A DNA stretch of 64,000 nucleotides. Source: Pachypanchax playfairii. Taxonomy: Eukaryota > Chordata > Actinopteri > Cyprinodontiformes > Aplocheilidae. Positions 39,601 to 42,046 of the stretch are shown here, piece by piece. Numbering within the stretch: position 1 is the first letter of the stretch; each line of letters begins with the position of its first letter. The stretch lies in the NCBI GenBank assembly GCA_006937955.1, contig SSNP01000006.1, positions 6,814,997-6,878,996 of the forward strand. Reading direction: 5' to 3'. The notes beneath the pieces were generated by a model. The model had not been told where the DNA came from. It saw nothing but the letters and a program-made list of their open reading frames with translations, and did not search any database. A program made the position numbers and the translations under genes.

Positions 39601-41691
39601 TGGAGGAGACAGTGCTGGACAGTACACCACTGGAAGAAGAGAACATCAGAGGAGAATTACAGGAAAAAAGAAAGATGGTACAGGAGAGGAAGCAGATCAA
39701 ATGCAGACTTTAAGAGTTTTCAAGCATAAAAACACTATTAAAATGAAGAATACCCTAACCCTAAAACATAAATGTAATTTAATATCCACACAAAGTTTGC
39801 ATGTAGGAAAATCTGACTGATCATCTTCGCAGTAAACTGTTAATGATCCTGATAAAAAAAGAATGAGACTAACAGAAAACGACATGTCAAGCTGCACTAA
39901 ATGCAGCGTGTGCAAAAGTGATTAAAAAAACCTCTTTTCAGATAAACAGCTGAGCGGAAATTCTCGGGCTCTTTATTCAAGCAGAGAAAAGCTTCACTAG
40001 AAGCAGATTTGGAGATACGAGGTACTTTGTTCTCACATTTTTGTGTAATGTTTTGTTCCTATTAAAGTTTTAGTCTTGACTGACTGAGAATTCTCCCTGT
40101 ATGAAACATGTTTACTCTGTATGTGTGTGCTGTCCATTATAGAGCCTGAGAATCGCATCAGACCAGGGTTAAAGCACTAAAGTTTTGTTTGACTTTAACC
40201 CTTCTACTCTATACTTCATGTTAGGGTGAGGGATGTTCGGATCTTTTTGGAAAAGGGTGGGAAGCACTTTCAAACAAGTATGAGCTGTGATAGAAGTCAC
40301 ATGTCAGGATTTTCTCCAGCACTGGTTTAATGTATTCAGATCATTTCTGCTATTTTTGTTGATCTGCCATTACAAACATAAAAAATACATTATATTCAAT
40401 GTATGTTGCAGTAGAGGGGCCCAAATGCCCGCAGGCCGGGCCTCGGGCCCCTCAGGGGCGGACATATCAGACACGGCGGGGCACGTGTCTGATAATTAAA
40501 GTAATGCAAATTAAAGTAATGTGTTGTGTTCATTGTTTATCCAACTTAAATGGCGACATTTGAATGCAACACCCGCTTTTCCCGCCCCACTCCCTCTCTT
40601 GCCGACCACCTGCTCTCTCACACCCCAAACGCCAGCGACTGTCTGTGGAGTTACCGCTACAGGCACATCTGGCCTGCTCGGTGCTGAATGTTCCAGCAGC
40701 AGCAAGGAGCGCACGTTTAGTGCAGCTGGACGGGTCATCGAGGAGGAGGACTGGACTTGCCCTTGACACTGTTGATGTTGTTCTGTTTCTGCATGATGCT
40801 GGCTAAAAGCTGTGAGCATAACGTGTAGCAGAAAGACATGACGTCAGATGTTGCCATGCGCAGTGGGGCAGGAAACAGTATACCTTGCTCTCATAGGTTA
40901 GTTTGTTGGCCAATCAGAGTCCAGCAAATTCGAACAATAAATATAAACAAGCTGCTGACGAAGCAGCCTGATGGAACGAGCTGGAACCACCCGAATTTTA
41001 ATGCAGACAGATTGAAAGGTCTGTTAATCAGTGTTTCCTAACATTTTTTAGATATAAAATGTTTCATATTACAGGTTAATACTTAACAAATAACCACAAA
41101 GTCCTGAAATTTGTATGAAATGGCCTCTTTAAGAAAAAGACTGTATTTTATGAAGATAATAATCAAACTGCTTTATGCACATTGAATAAAACATACAGAG
41201 CTGGTATTTGGTGTGAAAACAACTTCCAAGAATTTAAGATTTTTTATGATTATTAAGAATGGTTGCGATGACACTCGCCACTGAGAAAGTGTTAGAGCTC
41301 AGTTTTATTTATCTTTTAAGTGGTGTGTCAGCGCAGCTTGTTAGGGTTACTGTACTGCTGTCACTAAGCCAGAAAAGTACAGAAATATTATTTTCTCTGC
41401 AGCATAAACTTTTAACCACATGTGGCTCTCTGTGTTTAGAGAAGCACAGCTGAAGTGCCTCCTGAGGGTGTCGGTGTAATTCATACACTGTATATATGTC
41501 ATGGTTTTGTGTAAGAGAGCAGTTTCTTTTACCCTGACAGGTCATGCCTATTGGCTGAAAGCCCGGCTTGCAGAGGCAGTCATCCAGGGAGGTGCTGCCA
41601 GGCTGGGAGGTGTGCTGTGTGTCGGGACATGACAGACAGGTGCTTGCTCCTCCAGGTGTAGCTTCTGGTTTATAAGTACCAGGTGGACAAG
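472..41691 (-). CDS. svep1: svep1 (polydom) gene body, partial: 40 internal exons
   Basis: SVEP1 is a large secreted extracellular-matrix protein of vessels and lymphatics; in mammals it binds integrin alpha9beta1 and the Tie1/angiopoietin system (established knowledge). Here 40 minus-strand exons, each with AG acceptor and GT donor and compatible phases, add up to 9240 nt (3080 codons) without a stop. Domain order is ephrin-receptor-like, 3 sushi, 2 HYR, sushi, linker, 3 Cys-rich, 6 EGF, pentraxin, 2 sushi, EGF-CA, then sushi 7-33. That order, including the lone EGF between sushi 6 and 7 and the extended sushi 21, is diagnostic of SVEP1 rather than complement regulators or CSMD proteins. Missing are the signal peptide and vWA exons (5', to the right) and sushi 34 plus the terminal EGFs (3', left of base 1). 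The human protein is about 3570 residues, so roughly 86% is present. Exons below are numbered w1 to w40 in transcription order. Confidence 0.96.
730..912 (-). CDS. svep1: svep1 exon w39: sushi 32
   Basis: One sushi domain, SCGPPPAVNNAQLKTTG to PAPTCE, phase 1-1, 183 bp. Acceptor CTGCAG, donor GTACAG. It is more diverged from mammals than the central sushi domains. Confidence 0.93.
913..2202. other. svep1: svep1 intron w38-w39, no recognised content
   Basis: About 1.3 kb of intron. Several short open frames exist, none resembling a known protein. I see no clear repeat boundaries. The shorter intron 2267-2842 is likewise empty. Confidence 0.6.
2203..2266 (-). CDS. svep1: svep1 exon w38: sushi 31 second half
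   Basis: A 64-bp exon, too short for a long open frame: GDSLQTCQGDRTWSGTQPVC, the last two cysteines and Trp of sushi 31. Phase 0 in, 1 out. The acceptor follows CCCCCCTCAG; donor GTAGGT. Confidence 0.9.
2843..2998 (-). CDS. svep1: svep1 exon w37: sushi 30 second half, sushi 31 first half
   Basis: Starts VGGSWAPNILTISCEV (end of sushi 30, in the region where human has WEPPFSDESC), then VVCEKPSPLPHGIIEG to PGFEMK. Phase 0 in and out, 156 bp. Donor GTGCTC is unusual after +3 but is the only frame-compatible GT. Confidence 0.9.
3092..3326 (-). CDS. svep1: svep1 exon w36: sushi 29 second half, sushi 30 first half
   Basis: Encodes CEDGYEPATQTTSLSC to IPQCRP, then APCLLPTNLSTPHLI to LAECQ. Sushi 30 is longer than average between cysteines I and II. 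Phase 2 in, 0 out, 235 bp; donor GTAGGA. Confidence 0.94.
3405..6118 (-). CDS. svep1: svep1 exon w35: giant exon, sushi 14 (end) to sushi 29 (start)
   Basis: A single 2714-bp exon, open throughout, encoding the rest of sushi 14, fourteen complete sushi domains (15-28) and the first half of sushi 29. Domains have the usual four Cys, Gly/Tyr/Pro core and Trp. The start is the acceptor TTTTCAG before GTC AGA GGT; codons between there and the first Met of the long open frame (base 5983) clearly continue sushi 14. Sushi 20 (SCTPPQLIDNGFVEG to CEESGWSSS) is very conserved. Sushi 21 carries a long non-sushi insert (about 4812-4905), in the position of the integrin-binding insert of mammals but with different sequence. 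The sushi 26/27 junction has two extra cysteines (CQPCSC and RTCGD). Phase 0 in, 2 out; donor GTAAAT. Confidence 0.97.
6211..6883 (-). CDS. svep1: svep1 exon w34: sushi 10 (end) to sushi 14 (start)
   Basis: 673-bp exon covering the end of sushi 10, complete sushi 11, 12 and 13, and the start of sushi 14 (CFNPPTLKNGYIQ). Sushi 11 contains the WVPP segment and an odd CC (EAPCCIANFC), where the mammalian protein has a single Cys preceded by Arg. Sushi 13 has TNYSFGAMVAYSC, almost identical across vertebrates. Phase 2 in, 0 out. Confidence 0.95.
6970..7137 (-). CDS. svep1: svep1 exon w33: sushi 9 second half, sushi 10 first half
   Basis: Encodes PQGSMEVVCEETGEW to PRCVS and IVCDEPPALKDAVIVG to VCKEG. 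Of two possible acceptors, CAAAG before ACC keeps the phase; the nearby CACAG before GGC would not. Phase 2 in and out, 168 bp. Confidence 0.93.
7222..7413 (-). CDS. svep1: svep1 exon w32: sushi 8 second half, sushi 9 first half
   Basis: Encodes SCKKGFLPPIPYEFHC to PPVCYP and VTCGGPPSVEHADYTF to VEGY. Phase 2 in and out, 192 bp. Confidence 0.95.
7517..7601 (-). CDS. svep1: svep1 exon w31: sushi 8 first half
   Basis: Short 85-bp exon encoding LSCQAPAVPENSVMKG to SKVTF plus two bases. From here on, sushi domains are split by phase-2 or phase-0 introns in mid-domain. Phase 1 in, 2 out. Acceptor CTTTAG, donor GTATCA. Confidence 0.92.
8047..9183 (+). mobile_element. TTAA-flanked DNA transposon with THAP exon (Kolobok-like)
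   Basis: 1137-bp element in the svep1 intron between w30 and w31. The left end TTAAAGGGGTTATGACATCA and the reverse complement of the right end, TTAAAGGTGAGATGACATCA, form a 20-bp inverted repeat with about three mismatches, both starting with TTAA. Inside is a THAP-type reading frame (8370-8582). The Kolobok superfamily uses TTAA targets and is known to carry THAP-domain proteins, so that is my best guess. It looks non-autonomous; no transposase core is visible. A poly-C tract lies at about 8288-8313. Confidence 0.72.
8370..8582 (+). pseudogene. THAP zinc-finger exon inside transposon
   Basis: 70 codons from ATG. The start, MATQTGTCCVQGCSTRAG, gives the first Cys pair; LHSLP follows; ICSAHF supplies the C-x-x-H-F end. 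This is the C2CH signature of a THAP DNA-binding domain, the domain also found in P-element and Kolobok-type proteins. It stops soon after (DCQRN, stop), short of the AVPTxF-type motif usual at the end of the domain. A decayed or internally deleted transposon-encoded protein is more likely than a host gene. Confidence 0.7.
9184..9984. other. intron sequence between two transposons
   Basis: About 800 bp of AT-rich svep1 intron with no recognised feature. The flanking stretches 7602-8046 and 10214-10735 are also featureless. Confidence 0.5.
9993..10205. mobile_element. hAT miniature element (213 bp), fold-back
   Basis: Starts CAGAGGTG and ends CACCCCTG, flanked by a perfect 8-bp direct repeat ctttaaca (9985-9992 and 10206-10213). 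The interior is a long inverted repeat. Terminal sequence and 8-bp target duplication are hAT hallmarks. Same family and identical length as the copy at 52144-52356. Confidence 0.9.
10736..10912 (-). CDS. svep1: svep1 exon w30: sushi 7
   Basis: One sushi domain, EPVKCLNPGSPEFGH to HPLPYCR, phase 1-1, 177 bp. The acceptor follows a CA/GT-rich tract. The next exon downstream lies 3.1 kb away across a transposon-loaded intron. Confidence 0.95.
11041..11160 (-). CDS. svep1: svep1 exon w29: calcium-binding EGF 7
   Basis: Single EGF-CA module, VDECALGSDCDDHASC to GKNCT, between sushi 6 and sushi 7. This placement is a signature of SVEP1. It has the D-x-D-E-C start and N-x-x-G-S-Y-x-C consensus for Asn hydroxylation. 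120 bp, phase 1-1. Confidence 0.96.
11263..11436 (-). CDS. svep1: svep1 exon w28: sushi 6
   Basis: One sushi domain, VSCGPPRPLENGLLQG to HPPACLG, phase 1-1, 174 bp, with the canonical four cysteines and W. Confidence 0.95.
11437..12390. other. svep1: svep1 intron w27-w28, no recognised content
   Basis: 954 bp without exon-like sequence or repeat boundaries that I can define. Confidence 0.55.
12391..12561 (-). CDS. svep1: svep1 exon w27: sushi 5
   Basis: One sushi domain, CPKLENAVPHLHVSSVEV to HPLPMCE, phase 1-1, 171 bp. It directly follows the pentraxin domain as in the mammalian protein. Confidence 0.95.
12665..12794 (-). CDS. svep1: svep1 exon w26: pentraxin domain end
   Basis: Encodes IKVLSSSCPASHVTHRGNV, LAWPDFLNGVVGRVKV, and the SIFC that closes the pentraxin domain. 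Phase 0 in, 1 out, 130 bp. Confidence 0.95.
12960..13084 (-). CDS. svep1: svep1 exon w25: pentraxin domain part 3
   Basis: Starts GGALVLGQDQDQRGEGF and ends SQLNIWDRVLTPQQ. LVLGQ-Q-D and NxWD are the conserved C-terminal pentraxin motifs that include calcium ligands. Phase 1 in, 0 out. The plus-strand C-run at its edge is the codons for the Gly run. Confidence 0.95.
13232..13407 (-). CDS. svep1: svep1 exon w24: pentraxin domain part 2
   Basis: Encodes WVLYVNGKERITDCPAVN, the HxGVSW-type motif (WYHIGVSWRSWDGDW), and YINGKPSDGGKGLSVG. Cysteines and the W-H-W core typical of pentraxins are present. Phase 2 in, 1 out, 176 bp. Confidence 0.95.
13408..14186. other. svep1: svep1 intron w23-w24, no recognised content
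   Basis: 779 bp separating pentraxin exons; only short T-rich runs. No repeat identified. Confidence 0.55.
14187..14385 (-). CDS. svep1: svep1 exon w23: pentraxin (LamG-like) domain part 1
   Basis: Encodes AFNLDFEVSGIHGYV, then CTFWMRSSD and a SYAVEGNYN segment, ending IDYNG. This is the beginning of the pentraxin beta-sandwich; FNLDFEVSGI-GYV is nearly invariant in SVEP1. Phase 1 in, 2 out. Confidence 0.95.
14613..14770 (-). CDS. svep1: svep1 exon w22: end of EGF 5 and EGF 6
   Basis: Completes EGF 5 (CQCVEGYRGRLCE) and encodes EGF 6 (DVDECDPNPCVNGASC to NGTRCET), the last of the six-EGF array that leads into the pentraxin domain. Phase 2 in, 1 out, 158 bp. Confidence 0.95.
14816..15195. 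mobile_element. TTAA-flanked MITE (about 380 bp)
   Basis: The left end TTAAAGACATATTATGTA and the reverse complement of the right end, TTAAAGGTATACTATGTT, form an imperfect inverted repeat beginning with TTAA. It sits in the intron between w21 and w22. No coding capacity. Grouped with the other TTAA-AG elements in this window. Confidence 0.7.
15334..15535 (-). CDS. svep1: svep1 exon w21: EGF 4 and start of EGF 5
   Basis: Encodes the complete EGF 4 (EINECQSGPCLNGGVC ... CAPGFSG) and the first half of EGF 5 (NIDDCYSSPCLHGGSC), ending NSF plus two bases of Arg. Phase 1 in, 2 out, 202 bp. Confidence 0.95.
15646..15759 (-). CDS. svep1: svep1 exon w20: calcium-binding EGF 3
   Basis: Starts SLCEAEVNECSSSPCLNEG and ends CADGFTG. 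It has the EVNEC calcium-binding type start and F-x-C-x-C core. 114 bp, phase 1-1, the same length as w19. Confidence 0.95.
15843..15956 (-). CDS. svep1: svep1 exon w19: calcium-binding EGF 2
   Basis: Starts AKCEIDINECDSAPCQNGG; D-I-N-E is the calcium-binding consensus. Ends CKPGFLG. 114 bp, phase 1-1. Confidence 0.95.
16013..16593. mobile_element. TTAA MITE family AGAGGCC, copy 1
   Basis: 581 bp. Left end TTAAAGAGGCCCTTCCATT; right end ATGGCCTCTTTAA. The ends are imperfect inverted repeats (TTAAAGAGGCC) flanked by TTAA. Highly similar full-length copies lie at 30788-31363 and 37378-37933, and a truncated one ends at 41132. Open frames inside are incidental. Confidence 0.88.
16663..16759 (-). 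CDS. svep1: svep1 exon w18: EGF 1
   Basis: Encodes VFHECFLNPCQNKGTC to CTPGFTG, an EGF module sharing its last residues with the next exon. Phase 0 in, 1 out, 97 bp. VFHEC-NPC is the signature of the first EGF of SVEP1. Confidence 0.95.
16760..17799. other. svep1: svep1 intron w17-w18, no recognised content
   Basis: 1.04 kb intron without identifiable repeats or exons. The small intron 18143-18436 is also empty. Confidence 0.55.
17800..17888 (-). CDS. svep1: svep1 exon w17: acidic linker before EGF 1
   Basis: Short 89-bp linker exon encoding FGSSFLAKEESVTAAPEVEV and ending YQASSQ. Position and the SSQ ending match the mammalian linker. The dibasic IKKR there has no counterpart here. Phase 1 in, 0 out. 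Confidence 0.88.
17981..18142 (-). CDS. svep1: svep1 exon w16: Cys-rich repeat 3
   Basis: Encodes PCLAGHFSRTGLVPCYPCP, then RDYYQPEHGRSYC and CPFYGTTTITGASS. The DYYQP and FYGTT stretches are nearly invariant in SVEP1. 162 bp, phase 1-1. Confidence 0.95.
18437..18598 (-). CDS. svep1: svep1 exon w15: Cys-rich repeat 2
   Basis: Encodes AQCKPGTHSLNGLEICESC, then PLGHFQPGFGARKC and a GTSTVTRGAVDDTEC tail. 162 bp, phase 1-1, homologous to exons w14 and w16. Confidence 0.95.
18724..18885 (-). CDS. svep1: svep1 exon w14: Cys-rich (GCC2/GCC3, TNFR-like) repeat 1
   Basis: Encodes QCPVGTYFSLEYNECESC through HSRKITECK. Cysteine spacing CPxGTY...CxxC..GxYQ..EGQ..CxxCP fits ephrin-receptor-like repeats. 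Exactly 162 bp, phase 1-1, the same size as the next two exons, which suggests tandem exon duplication. Confidence 0.95.
18959..19192 (-). CDS. svep1: svep1 exon w13: helical linker leading into Cys-rich modules
   Basis: Encodes SIPLPLSRNDSAEVANQKR, a predicted coiled or helical stretch (LLRTLEQLTNRLKRTL), and ends FCRPGSVLKGRMCV. The last cysteines open the first of three GCC2/GCC3-type repeats. Phase 1-1, 234 bp. Confidence 0.94.
19298..19501 (-). CDS. svep1: svep1 exon w12: Gly/basic linker with cleavage-like site
   Basis: Starts APGGWGNSWGS and ends IQIYFNIT. Between them is a poorly conserved, very basic stretch, PHLRTRRSRKIRG. RTRR-S (bases 19356-19370) fits the R-X-K/R-R proprotein-convertase pattern and sits where the mammalian protein has RIKR-S. 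Phase 1-1, 204 bp. A plausible but unproven processing site. Confidence 0.92.
19579..19684 (-). CDS. svep1: svep1 exon w11: conserved linker region b
   Basis: Encodes LPSICSSGEITCKLE then CLEYNYDYENGFSI. The YNYDYENGF segment is identical to what I recall for the mammalian protein. Phase 0 in, 1 out, 106 bp. Confidence 0.93.
19759..19880 (-). CDS. svep1: svep1 exon w10: conserved linker region a
   Basis: Encodes NRIANNGFKPFEMLFKASRC followed by DDTDLVKSF, ending GGM. This is the SVEP1-specific region between sushi 4 and the Cys-rich modules. No catalogued domain is obvious to me; it looks helical. Phase 1 in, 0 out; donor GTGAGG. Confidence 0.92.
19972..20163 (-). CDS. svep1: svep1 exon w9: sushi 4
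   Basis: Divergent sushi domain: TTCDQPYVPVNGEFIC to SSDRPDCS, phase 1-1, 192 bp. It has two additional cysteines (EFIC..GVNC) and a YFCPHNGVWEPPY segment, as in the isolated fourth sushi of SVEP1 that follows the HYR pair. Confidence 0.94.
20526..20620. repeat. hAT-like end fragment (TAGGGCTGTCA)
   Basis: TTAGGGCTGTCAAATGATT followed by an AATTAATTG-rich stretch resembles one end of the complete element at 53511-54277 (TAGTGCTGTCATGAGATT). No matching second end was found, so this is a truncated copy. Confidence 0.45.
21052..21965. mobile_element. hAT fold-back element, interrupted
   Basis: Ends CAGTGTTTCCCAACCCTGG and its inverse CCAGGGTTGGGAAACACTG, flanked by the perfect 8-bp target duplication gtctaagc (21044-21051 and 21966-21973). 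Without the internal insertion it would be about 206 bp. It is distantly related to the 213-bp CAGGGGTG family (shared TTTTAGATGTTTCCCTG interior). Confidence 0.88.
21225..21930. mobile_element. TA-flanked element GCTACGTTTACATG, copy 1 (706 bp)
   Basis: Perfect terminal inverted repeats GCTACGTTTACATG and CATGTAAACGTAGC with TA on both sides. Nearly identical to 50635-51326. Both copies keep an open frame of 78 codons (21465-21701 here) beginning MLELTHV and containing AAEYILLLLLHHRRGEQDD. This might be the start of a PIF/Harbinger-type protein, but that is a guess; a Tc1/mariner relationship would also fit the TA. Confidence 0.85.
22199..22330 (-). CDS. svep1: svep1 exon w8: HYR module 2, second half
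   Basis: Encodes GRLTVSSSHSPGSLFPVGET, then VQYTAMDAAGNSRTCNL, the C-terminal half of a HYR module. Phase 1-1, 132 bp. Acceptor ATATCAG, donor GTATTA. The preceding intron is 5.3 kb and the following one contains the nested transposons. Confidence 0.94.
22331..25390. other. svep1: svep1 intron w7-w8, first part
   Basis: Part of a 5.3-kb intron. It includes GT-rich simple sequence near 22925-22965 and repeat-looking but undelimited sequence around 23800-24240 (tgacgtcat-rich). No exon found. Confidence 0.45.
25395..25640 (+). repeat. LINE 3'-end-like fragment
   Basis: The block reading CTGCAGCACATTCTGGGTCT, then TCCTTCCTGAGGGACATGCC and CCTCCAGAGGGAGGACATCA resembles the 3' region of teleost L2/Maui-type LINEs as I remember it. 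Only a short, diverged piece; no intact reverse transcriptase frame. Confidence 0.4.
25738..25880 (-). repeat. SINE tail fragment
   Basis: TAAATGGTAAATAGTCTATA followed by TTGTATAGCGCTTTTC matches the tail of the tRNA-derived SINE at 26345-26640, but the tRNA-like head is missing. Confidence 0.5.
26345..26640 (-). repeat. tRNA-derived SINE (head and tail)
   Basis: Reads on the minus strand. A-box TGGTGGAGTGG (26612-26622) and B-box GGTTCAAATCC (26576-26586) are perfect matches to the RNA polymerase III internal promoter. The body contains GCCCAAAGAAACAAC on the plus strand, and the tail has TTGTATAGCACTTTTC. A tRNA-like head with a unique tail is typical of a SINE, not of a functional tRNA: there is no anticodon-arm or acceptor pairing. 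Confidence 0.75.
26702..27115. mobile_element. TTAA MITE family AGACCCACTC, copy 1
   Basis: 414 bp with ends TTAAAGACCCACTCCGAT and ATCGGAGTGGGTCTTTAA, a perfect inverted repeat including the TTAA. Related copies are at 30705-31749 (interrupted) and 42907-43526. No coding capacity. Confidence 0.9.
27653..27760 (-). CDS. svep1: svep1 exon w7: HYR module 2, first half
   Basis: Encodes TEPPFIDRCRSPPPTQ and ends VPQFSDNS plus the first base of the next codon (donor GTACGT). It matches the second HYR of SVEP1, whose hallmark is the CRSPPP segment. With this donor the junction residue is Arg, where mammals have Gly (DNSG). An alternative GT four bases downstream would break the frame. Confidence 0.9.
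27761..28431. other. svep1: svep1 intron w6-w7, first part
   Basis: No exon. 28310-28430 contains a TCACACCTGATCTTGTTTTG-type stretch reminiscent of LINE 3' untranslated regions in fish, with no firm boundaries. The remainder, 28739-29249, is unrecognised. Confidence 0.4.
28432..28738. mobile_element. TTAA MITE (AGCTGCTATA family), uninterrupted copy
   Basis: Ends TTAAATCTGCTATCCTTAAT and TATATCACCTTTAA. Internal sequence (GGGGGGCGTGGCTTAGGAAT, then TTGTTGACATTCTAAGCTAG) matches the outer element at 20624-22006 across the point where that copy has a hAT insertion. It therefore shows the pre-insertion state. Confidence 0.78.
29250..29379 (-). CDS. svep1: svep1 exon w6: HYR module 1, second half
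   Basis: Encodes VVLQVKPVYNPPQLLPIGKE followed by a TYIATDRSGNQANCSF segment, the conserved HYR core (Y-A-TD-SGN-A-C). Phase 0 in, 1 out; donor GTCAGT. Together with w5 it makes one HYR module. Confidence 0.94.
29463..29581 (-). CDS. svep1: svep1 exon w5: HYR module 1, first half
   Basis: Begins TEPPWLQCPADIVANTD, the classical start of a hyalin repeat (HYR, immunoglobulin-like fold). It ends TTDNSQEE at donor GTTGAA, a GT donor with a weak +4 to +6 context. Phase 1 in, 0 out. The second half is the next exon, only 83 bp downstream on the minus strand. Confidence 0.92.
30705..31749. mobile_element. TTAA MITE family AGACCCACTC, copy 2, interrupted
   Basis: Ends TTAAAGACCCACTCTGAT and ATCAGAGTGGGTCTTTAA. 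It is split at an internal TTAA by the AGAGGCC-family element 30788-31363. At the equivalent point copy 1 (26702-27115) has a single TTAA (GGATCTTAAGAAAA), so the insertion duplicated TTAA. Confidence 0.88.
30788..31363. mobile_element. TTAA MITE family AGAGGCC, copy 2, nested
   Basis: 576-bp copy inserted into another MITE (30705-31749), with TTAA on both sides. Sequence very close to copy 1 at 16013-16593. Confidence 0.88.
31750..32489. other. svep1: svep1 intron w4-w5, remainder
   Basis: No exon or delimited repeat seen here, nor in 29582-30704 on the other side of the nested elements. Confidence 0.5.
32490..32684 (-). CDS. svep1: svep1 exon w4: sushi 3
   Basis: One sushi domain, VRCPPITSLKNISVSPPACGK to HKAICTG, phase 1-1, 195 bp. 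It again has six cysteines. The CGK...ICHLTCRQGY segment matches the SVEP1 sushi 3 pattern. It directly precedes the HYR exons, as in mammals. A 151-codon open frame on the opposite strand over this exon is only its shadow. Confidence 0.95.
32685..34538. other. svep1: svep1 intron w3-w4, first part
   Basis: About 1.85 kb without recognised features except a diverged remnant of the TTTAGATGTTTCC fold-back family near 34370-34470. Open frames are not convincing. Confidence 0.45.
34539..35239 (+). mobile_element. hAT element with transposase first exon
   Basis: 701 bp. Ends TAAGGGTGTAACGG and CCGTTACACCCCTA, flanked by gaaggaga (34531-34538) and gaaggagc (35240-35247), an 8-bp target duplication with one difference. 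It contains an initiating exon at 34942-35003 followed by a GTAAGT donor, but no catalytic region, so it is a deletion derivative. Confidence 0.85.
34942..35003 (+). pseudogene. BED-type hAT transposase exon 1 remnant
   Basis: ATG opens MADVNKPELEHPPLSISSPV, ending two bases into a Trp codon at donor GTAAGTT. The PELEHPPLS-SPVW pattern is what I recall from the N-terminus of fish ZBED-like hAT proteins, just before the BED finger. Position inside intact hAT ends supports it. No downstream exon is present in the element. Confidence 0.6.
35625..35765. repeat. diverged hAT fold-back remnant
   Basis: CTGCCTCGGAACACCTGATT and GAAGCAGGGAAACATCTAAC are inverted-repeat arms of the TTTAGATGTTTCCCTG family. 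Terminal CAGGGGTG sequences are eroded. Confidence 0.5.
36018..36197 (-). CDS. svep1: svep1 exon w3: sushi 2
   Basis: One sushi domain, RSCPPLARPQHGFLRC to RPRPRCVG, phase 1-1, 180 bp. It has the extra CS and AEC cysteines seen in the first three SVEP1 sushi domains, so it probably forms three rather than two disulfides. Acceptor TTTTCAG, donor GTAAGC. Confidence 0.95.
36198..37377. other. svep1: svep1 intron w2-w3, first part
   Basis: No exon or delimited repeat recognised. Confidence 0.5.
37378..37933. mobile_element. TTAA MITE family AGAGGCC, copy 3
   Basis: 556 bp, TTAAAGAGGCCCTTCC to GAAATGGCCTCTTTAA, with TTAA at both ends. Small internal deletions relative to copies 1 and 2. Confidence 0.87.
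37934..39449. other. svep1: svep1 intron w2-w3, second part
   Basis: 38225-38470 has a T-rich stretch with CCCTCAGCTCCACCTGTTCA resembling a LINE 3' untranslated region; low certainty. Poly-C at about 38900-38910. No exon. Confidence 0.4.
39450..39629 (-). CDS. svep1: svep1 exon w2: sushi 1
   Basis: One complete sushi (CCP) domain: YCPALSPPENGFF through GTPASCR, with cysteines I-IV and the conserved W before the last cysteine. Two further cysteines (NVCNNHFDAACGVRC) match the atypical first sushi of SVEP1. Symmetrical phase 1-1, 180 bp. Acceptor CTTCCAG, donor GTGAAG. Confidence 0.95.
40660..40800 (+). pseudogene. hAT transposase C-terminal fragment, frameshifted
   Basis: One forward frame reads SSSKERTFSAAGRVIEE, the hAT dimerisation-region signature (S-S-ERxFSAAG). 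A second frame just after reads LALDTVDVVLFLHDAG, the usual continuation (P-x-x-V-D-x-L-L-F-L). The two lie in different frames, so the copy is broken. It is followed at once by a truncated AGAGGCC-family MITE. Confidence 0.6.
40796..41132. mobile_element. TTAA MITE family AGAGGCC, copy 4, truncated
   Basis: Matches the right-hand part of the family from GATGCTGGCTAAAAGCTG to GAAATGGCCTCTTTAA. The left end is missing, replaced by hAT transposase-like sequence. Confidence 0.8.
41533..41691 (-). CDS. svep1: svep1 exon w1: ephrin-receptor-like Cys-rich module
   Basis: Encodes a 53-residue module starting ACPPGTYKPEATPGG and ending near GMTCQ, with six cysteines spaced as in the GCC2/GCC3 or ephrin-receptor-like repeat. 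In SVEP1 this lies between the vWA/EGF-like N-terminus and sushi 1. Acceptor CACAG and donor GTAAAAG are clear; phase is 1 at both ends. It is the most 5' exon I can recognise, so an upstream exon must supply the first base of the codon split at its acceptor. Confidence 0.93.
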
Positions 41692-42046
41692 CTGTGAAGA
41701 ACAGACATCAGAAAAGACAGACGTGTCAGAAAGCAGTCCAAAAATGTGTCAGTGTAAAATATAAGTTATGTTGTGTGAGAGGAAAAAGACACGATGTGAC
41801 AAAGAGGACTGAATGATGAGCATCTTGCAAATTAAAAATGTAACAAATATTTTTTAAAAAATGTCTGAGTTAAATGTAGCTGAAACAGACTTATGAAAGG
41901 ACTCTGATCATGTTCATGTCTGGACATGTTGGGACATGTGCAGAATTTGTTGAAAATGACCTCATATTAAGTTGGTTTTAAAAAAAAGTCTAATTCAGCG
42001 CAGCAGCTTCACTGATTCAAAGCAGGGCAAAATCTTACTGTGTCAC
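41692..42046. other. svep1: start of long svep1 5' intron
   Basis: No exon found between w1 and the right edge of the window (22.3 kb). The vWA domain and signal peptide expected upstream could not be located in either the open frames or the raw sequence. Confidence 0.5.

Noticed and set aside
39740..39780. Telomere-like CCCTAACCCTAA
   Set aside because: Only about two units (TACCCTAACCCTAAAACA), too short to be an interstitial telomere array.
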